The notes under the pieces: model-generated | What the model was told of the DNA's origin: nothing | Databases searched by the model: none | What the model saw: the letters and a program-made list of their open reading frames with translations, nothing else | Origin: Desmodesmus armatus | Lineage: Eukaryota; Chlorophyta; Chlorophyceae; Sphaeropleales; Scenedesmaceae | DNA: 64,000 nucleotides | Assembly (NCBI GenBank): GCA_007449985.2 | Contig: VIIQ02000678.1 | Location: forward strand, 241,001-305,000 | Reading direction: 5' to 3' | Position numbers and translations under genes: made by a program | Part shown: one piece after another, positions 59,801 through 64,000 of the stretch | Layout of the letters: every line of letters begins with the position of its first letter | How positions within the stretch are numbered: the first letter of the stretch is position 1

Positions 59801-62800
59801 CCACCCACCCACCCACCCACCCCCACACACACAAACAAGCATTTGCTCACTCACTCACTCACTAAAACTCACTCACTCACACACTCACTCACACACTCGC
59901 TCACCTGTCGCCACAGCATGAGCCCGTAGCGCAAATACCCCAGCAGCACCACTCCCGCAAACGCCAGCTGTGCCGCCGCAAACACCAGGGCAGGTGCCAG
60001 GGTTGTCCGCATCACCAATGCCAGTGTGACAACACACTTGGTGATCATGGCAGCAGTGTCGATGCTTGCTCGCCGGCCAAACTCAAGCCGAGTGCTGGAG
60101 ATGATGTAGAAGGGCTCTGCTAGCAGCTCCAGCATGGCAGCAATGCCTGCATAGAACGGCACAGCACAGCATGGCATGGCACGTCAGGCACAGCATGCTG
60201 CTGGAGATTTTGTAGAAGGGCTCTGCTAGTAGCTCCAGCATGGCAGCAAGCAATGCCTGCATAGCACGGCACAGCACAGCACGTCACATCAGGCACAACA
60301 TGGTGCTGGAGATTATGTGGAACGGCTCTGGCAGCAACTCCAGCATGACAGCAACGCCTGCATAGCACGGCACAGCATAGCATAGCATAGCATGACACCA
60401 CAAGTTGCGATGTCAGGCACAGCATGGAGCAGGGCAGCAGCAGCGTCTATGCTGGCCCGCCAACCTAGGGAACCGACTCAGGGCAACTTCATGTGCCTGC
60501 CTGCGCCCTCACTTCCAGACTCCACACCTTAAAGCCGCCCCCTTCCTCCCCCCCCTCCCCCCCTCCCTCGTTCCCTGGCCCTCTGGGCCCGCCCCGGCTG
60601 TCCCGTCCCCCTGCTGCACCTCCCCCTCGGCTTCCAACAAGCAGCACCCCTCCACCCTCCCCCCACAAACAGTCGCAGCAGAAGTAGAAGGTGTTACTCG
60701 ATCTTATGCAAGCAGCTGCGCCCAGGCCCTAACAGTCCCCACCCCGCTGCCTGTGTGTTGTGCCCCGGGTGGCACCCCCTGCCTTGCGGTGCCTGCAGCT
60801 TGCCCCTGATCCCCTGCCGGTGGCTGCTGCCCCTAAAAAGAACGCAGTCAGTCAGTCAGTGTTCGTTACAAAGAGGCCTCAAGGACCCAGCCAACCCAAT
60901 GCAAGCCCCGGGACCCAATCCATGATGAACGCAGTCAGTCAGTCAGTGTTCGTTACAAAGAGGCCTCAAGGACCCAGCCAACCCGATGCAAGCCCCGGAC
61001 CCAATCCATGTCCCGCCCTTGTAACTCAAGGCGCCACCAATCCTACTCAAGACAGCCCAACCACCTGTGACACACAAGCTGCGGCCTGGAACGGGTCCAA
61101 GCGCTCTCACTCACTCATTGTTCGTTACATTGAGATCCCCGAAAGACCCAGCCCACACCATGTAAGCTCAGGGACCCAAACCATGTCCCTCCAATGCAAC
61201 TTAAGGCGCCACCTCCTTCTCAAGAGCAGCGAACCACCTGCAACACACAAGGTTAGGCAACATGCAAACATGTACAAGGCATAAAGCGTCTGAATGCGCG
61301 GCCATTGAAGCACATGGGGCCTGCTGAGCAACCAAGCATGCAGTGACACGCTGTCCCAACAAGCACTGCGGCCTGTCCCAACAAGCACTCTCACTCACTC
61401 ACTCATTGTTCGTTACATTGAGATCCCCGAAAGACCCAGCCCACACCATGTAAGCTCAGGGACCCAAACCATGTCCCTCCAATGCAACTTAAGGCGCCAC
61501 CTCCTTCTCAAGAGCAGCGAACCACCTGCAACACACAAGGTTAGGCAACATGCAAACATGTACAAGGCATAAAGCGTCGGAATGCGCGGCCATTGAAGCA
61601 CATGGGGCCTGCTGAGCAACCAAGCATGCAGTGACACGCTGTCCCAACAAGCACTGCGGCCTGTCCCAACAAGCACTCTCACTCACTCACTCATTGTTCG
61701 TTACATTGAGATCCCCGAAAGACCCAGCCCACACCATGTAAGCTCAGGGACCCAAACCATGTCCCTCCAATGCAACTTAAGGCGCCACCTCCTTCTCAAG
61801 AGCAGCGAACCACCTGCAACACACAAGGTTAGGCAACATGCAAACATGTACAAGGCATAAAGCGTCGGAATGCGCGGCCATTGAAGCACATGGGGCCTGC
61901 TGAGCAACCAAGCATGCAGTGACACGCTGTCCCAACAAGCGAACAACCATGGCAAGCAAGGCACCTGCTCCCGGTGCTGCTGCTTGGGGAACAGAAAAGT
62001 TCAAAACACGAGCGTGGGAACAAGAGACCAGCACGTGGCACAGACGCCCGCACTGGCCGAACCACTGCAACTGTGCAACAAGCGCTCTCACTCACTCATT
62101 GTTCGTTACATTGAGATTCCCGAAAGACCCAGCCCACACCATGTAAGCTCAGGGACCCAAACCATGTCCCTCCAATGCAACTTAAGGCGCCACCTCCTAC
62201 AAGCGCTGCGGCCTGGAATGGGTCCAAGCAGCTGCCTCCTGGCCCAGCCTCCCTGGCCCTTACCAACAATTCCAGAGAAAGCCCGGGTAGCTCAGTCGGT
62301 AGAGCGCAAGGCGCTTAACCTTGTGGTCGTGAGTTCGAGCCCCACCTCGGGCGCAGCACACTGTACATGTGCAGATGGACTGGGGTCTACTGCTGCACAG
62401 ATTTATGAGAGTCATGAGAGCATGTAGAGTTGGCAGGCTGGGTCAACCCAACCACCAATGCACCGCCCCTCCTAGCCAAGGCAGCGCGAGGCAATTATTG
62501 CTAGCACATGGTTGCTTTTGATCCCCCCCCTTCCCACACCAATTTGTTAGCCAGCCCAAGACCCCATGCCAACTCTCACGTGGCTTGTTCAGAGACCTAG
62601 GGGACTAGCTCATGGCGTGTTCTCAGTAACCCACAATGCCAAGCACCCACCATGTGCCACCACTGCTTGCTTGTATGCTGCATCTGCTGCTGGTGTCCTG
62701 GCCAACACAAAGCCACACACCGCAGTAAACACCAGCAGGCCACTGCTGCATCTGCTGCGGGACTGCAAACTGCTAGACAGCCCTTCCAAATTTCATTTAA

Positions 62801-63685
62801 ACACCCTCCCCCCTACCCAGCATGCCAGATAGCTTACCATGTGCCACCACTGCTTGCTTGTAGGCTGCATCCGCTGCTGGTGTCCTGGCCAGCACAAAGC
62901 CACACACAGCACTTGAAACCAGTAGGCCGATTGGCAGCACCAGCCAACTGACTGCTAGAACGCGCTCAACCACACTCACGGGCTTGGACCCATTCTGCAG
63001 GTCAAAACGAGCAGCCAACGAACACAGCACGCACAGCACGGCACAGCACGGCAGTACTCAGTCCAGCAGCTTGTTGCTTGCTTCAACAGTTTGCAAGTTG
63101 ACAGTATGCTGCAAGTCTGCTGGTGCAACTTTGATAGGCCGCACATACTGCCACCACAACTGCATGCCCCCGCCCCTCGCCGCTCACCCCCCCTCCCCGC
63201 TCACCCTCCTCCCCGCTACCCCCCCCCCCACACCCCAAGCCCCACCCACCTTTTTCCCGTGTGGCTGCTGCTGCTCCTCCTGTATGCGCAGGCCTCCCCT
63301 CCTGAAACCCTCCCTGCTGAGGAACAGGATCGTGGTGGTGATCAGATGGAACTGAACAGCAGACAACTGGGGGGTCGGGGGGGGGGGGCAGCAGATACAA
63401 GAACACACAAACAGGCGCACAGGCAACACACGGTTGGTTGTGGGAGGTTCTGCATACCCAGGACGGAGGGGCACTACCATGTCCGGGGGGGTGTAGCCCC
63501 CCCCCCCCCCCCCCCCCCCCCCCGGGGTGATGTTGCCATGCAGGATGAGGCTGCTCACTGTGTGTATGATGGTTTTGCATGCGGCTGGTCAGATGCGTAT
63601 GGCTGCTGCTCACCCCGTATGCTTCTGGTGACAGTTGCCGGGCAATGAGCAGGTTCATGGAAAAGGTCACCATGCGGGTGGCAAC
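56820..63685 (-). CDS. RFT1: RFT1 homologue, ER membrane protein of the lipid-linked oligosaccharide pathway (5' end unresolved)
   Basis: Nine phased exons: 63614-63685, 63250-63366, 62838-62994, 59905-60146, 59389-59472, 58873-59033, 58295-58521, 57815-58001 and 56820-57114. They total 1542 nt, 513 residues plus stop; RFT1 is usually about 540, so only a short N-terminus is missing. Landmarks are VATRMVTFSMNLLIARQLSP, FHLITTTILFLSREGFRRG, LAEPFYIISSTRLEFGRRAS, FESSYNQGVYGLVANLGSLV and GITESFVHAV. About a dozen hydrophobic helices alternate with short loops. RFT1 is required for using the Man5GlcNAc2-dolichol intermediate in N-glycan assembly; whether it is itself the flippase is debated. The first exon must end in phase 0 upstream of 63685, perhaps within 63694-63942 or beyond the window. 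The 2.7-kb third intron holds LINE derivatives and a tRNA-Lys-like sequence. Confidence 0.9.
57623..57665 (-). repeat. copy of the 3' edge of RFT1 exon 8
   Basis: It resembles 57811-57850, the end of exon 8 (MALRIVYSLW region with donor), but is diverged. A poly-C run (plus strand) follows it. Confidence 0.6.
58666..58754 (-). repeat. copy of the 5' half of RFT1 exon 7
   Basis: It encodes RAGLSARADVASKQRLAGVL, against RAGLSAKADGTSKQQLAGVL in the real exon at 58521. It has its own acceptor. It is followed by unrelated sequence, so using it would truncate the protein or change frame. Confidence 0.85.
59616..59652 (-). repeat. copy of the 3' edge of RFT1 exon 4
   Basis: It encodes TLRCGLMLWQQ before a GTGCGT donor. 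This mirrors YLRYGLMLWRQ before GTGAGC at 59904. It lies in the following intron. Confidence 0.75.
60101..60364 (-). repeat. three tandem copies of the RFT1 exon 4 5' edge
   Basis: Acceptor plus codons for IAAMLELLAEPFYIIS at 60101-60151 (real) recur at 60209-60261 and 60312-60363 in the upstream intron, at a spacing of about 105 bases. Runs of GCACAGCACAGC separate them. Confidence 0.85.
60840..62200 (-). mobile_element. minus-strand cluster of LINE 3' ends with three tandem 288-bp short derivatives
   Basis: Read on the minus strand from 62200: a family A 3' piece, then three copies of the short family A derivative (about 61683-62095, 61395-61682 and 61100-61394), then two family B 3' tails (60931-61078 and 60840-60930). 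The derivatives repeat at exactly 288 bases. Two of them share the same 5' breakpoint at GCTTGTTGGGACAG, which points to tandem amplification after insertion. The cluster is in RFT1 intron 3, in sense orientation. Confidence 0.8.
62281..62353 (+). tRNA. tRNA-Lys (CUU)-like sequence with G at position 33 (possible pseudogene)
   Basis: The cloverleaf is GCCCGGG/CTCGGGC acceptor, GCTC/GAGC D arm, CAAGG/CCTTG anticodon stem and GTGAG/CCCAC T stem. The anticodon would be CTT (Lys). The normally invariant U33 is G (loop CGCTTAA), and the T stem has an A-C mismatch. Either this is a decayed copy or there is a base error. It lies antisense in RFT1 intron 3, next to the LINE cluster. Confidence 0.65.
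62650..62742 (-). repeat. copy of the 3' half of RFT1 exon 3
   Basis: It matches 62838-62930 (GFVLARTPAADAAYKQAVVAHG region with donor) at roughly 85-90% by eye. It lies in the next intron. Confidence 0.85.
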
Positions 63686-64000
63686 CTGCGACACTACACA
63701 GGGTAGTGGCAGCAGAAGGCCCCCCAGACATACGGCAACACACAAGCAGGGAACAGAATACACATTTGAATGCGAGAATGCTCTTTGGGAGTGATATGAG
63801 AGCCAGAAAAGTCAGCTTCAAAGCAACAGGCAGCTGCTGTGGGCTCTGTGGGCAGCTGATCGGCCAATGCCAACTGCCACGGCACATGGCATGCCAGCTG
63901 GAAAGCTGGAGAGACGGGTGCTGCATAGCTGCTGATTTCCACAAACAGCGTGATGTGATATCAGATATCTGCAACTGCGTTTTGTGCCTCACCCATGAGC
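63686..64000. other. right-edge stretch, possible RFT1 first exon
   Basis: A minus-strand open frame from 63942 (MEISSYAAPVSPAFQLACHV) is a possible RFT1 first exon, but I cannot phase a donor onto the 63685 acceptor. Otherwise I see nothing supported. Confidence 0.3.

Noticed and set aside
61100..62095. Regular repeats that might suggest a CRISPR array
   Set aside because: The unit is 288 bp with no spacer structure, it matches LINE 3' sequence, and the genome is eukaryotic.

Overview
This window reads as nuclear DNA of a chlorophyte green alga, most likely Chlamydomonadales or a close relative; I cannot fix the genus. The signs are short GT-AG exons in long introns, dense CAG/CTG tracts encoding Gln, Ser or Ala runs, TGTAA-type polyadenylation motifs, a large beta-helix membrane-protein family typical of volvocine algae, a plastid-type HAT-repeat protein, a replitron-like HUH endonuclease and non-LTR retrotransposon debris. 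All exon calls come from reading splice sites, reading-frame phase and protein-family similarity by eye.

Layout from left to right. 482-2135 (-): part of a secreted-protein gene that probably runs off the left edge. 3362-5058 (+): 254-residue HAT/TPR protein resembling plastid RNA-maturation factors (Mbb1/HCF107). 7076-18446 (-): 17-exon U32 'peptidase' family gene of the RlhA/YdcP type. 18811-20558 (+): complete PEX4, the peroxisomal ubiquitin-conjugating enzyme, sharing a short divergent promoter with the U32 gene. 21120-24636 (+): F-box/LRR/ankyrin protein. 25737-32481 (+): PP2A regulatory subunit B'' with EF-hands. 35278-36532 (-): HUH endonuclease of a replitron-like transposon. 37222-41117 (-): single-exon beta-helix plus multi-pass membrane protein. 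42248-55902 (-): nine-exon calnexin whose introns hold LINE copies and two tRNA-Phe genes. 56820-63685 (-): RFT1, the ER lipid-linked-oligosaccharide flippase-type protein, whose 5' end is not resolved.

Calnexin and RFT1 both serve the ER N-glycosylation and folding pathway and lie next to each other on the same strand. The other genes are unrelated housekeeping functions: peroxisome import, phosphatase targeting, organelle RNA and rRNA processing, and protein turnover.

The most striking feature is structural. In the four long intron-rich genes (U32, PP2A B'', calnexin, RFT1) introns repeatedly contain decayed tandem copies of the neighbouring exon edge, always spanning a splice site. Calnexin exon 7 has six copies at about 250-bp spacing. 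Separately, two otherwise intact genes are broken by one base at a homopolymer (PP2A B'' and the beta-helix gene), and two more change frame inside low-complexity coding sequence. These may be assembly errors or real lesions.
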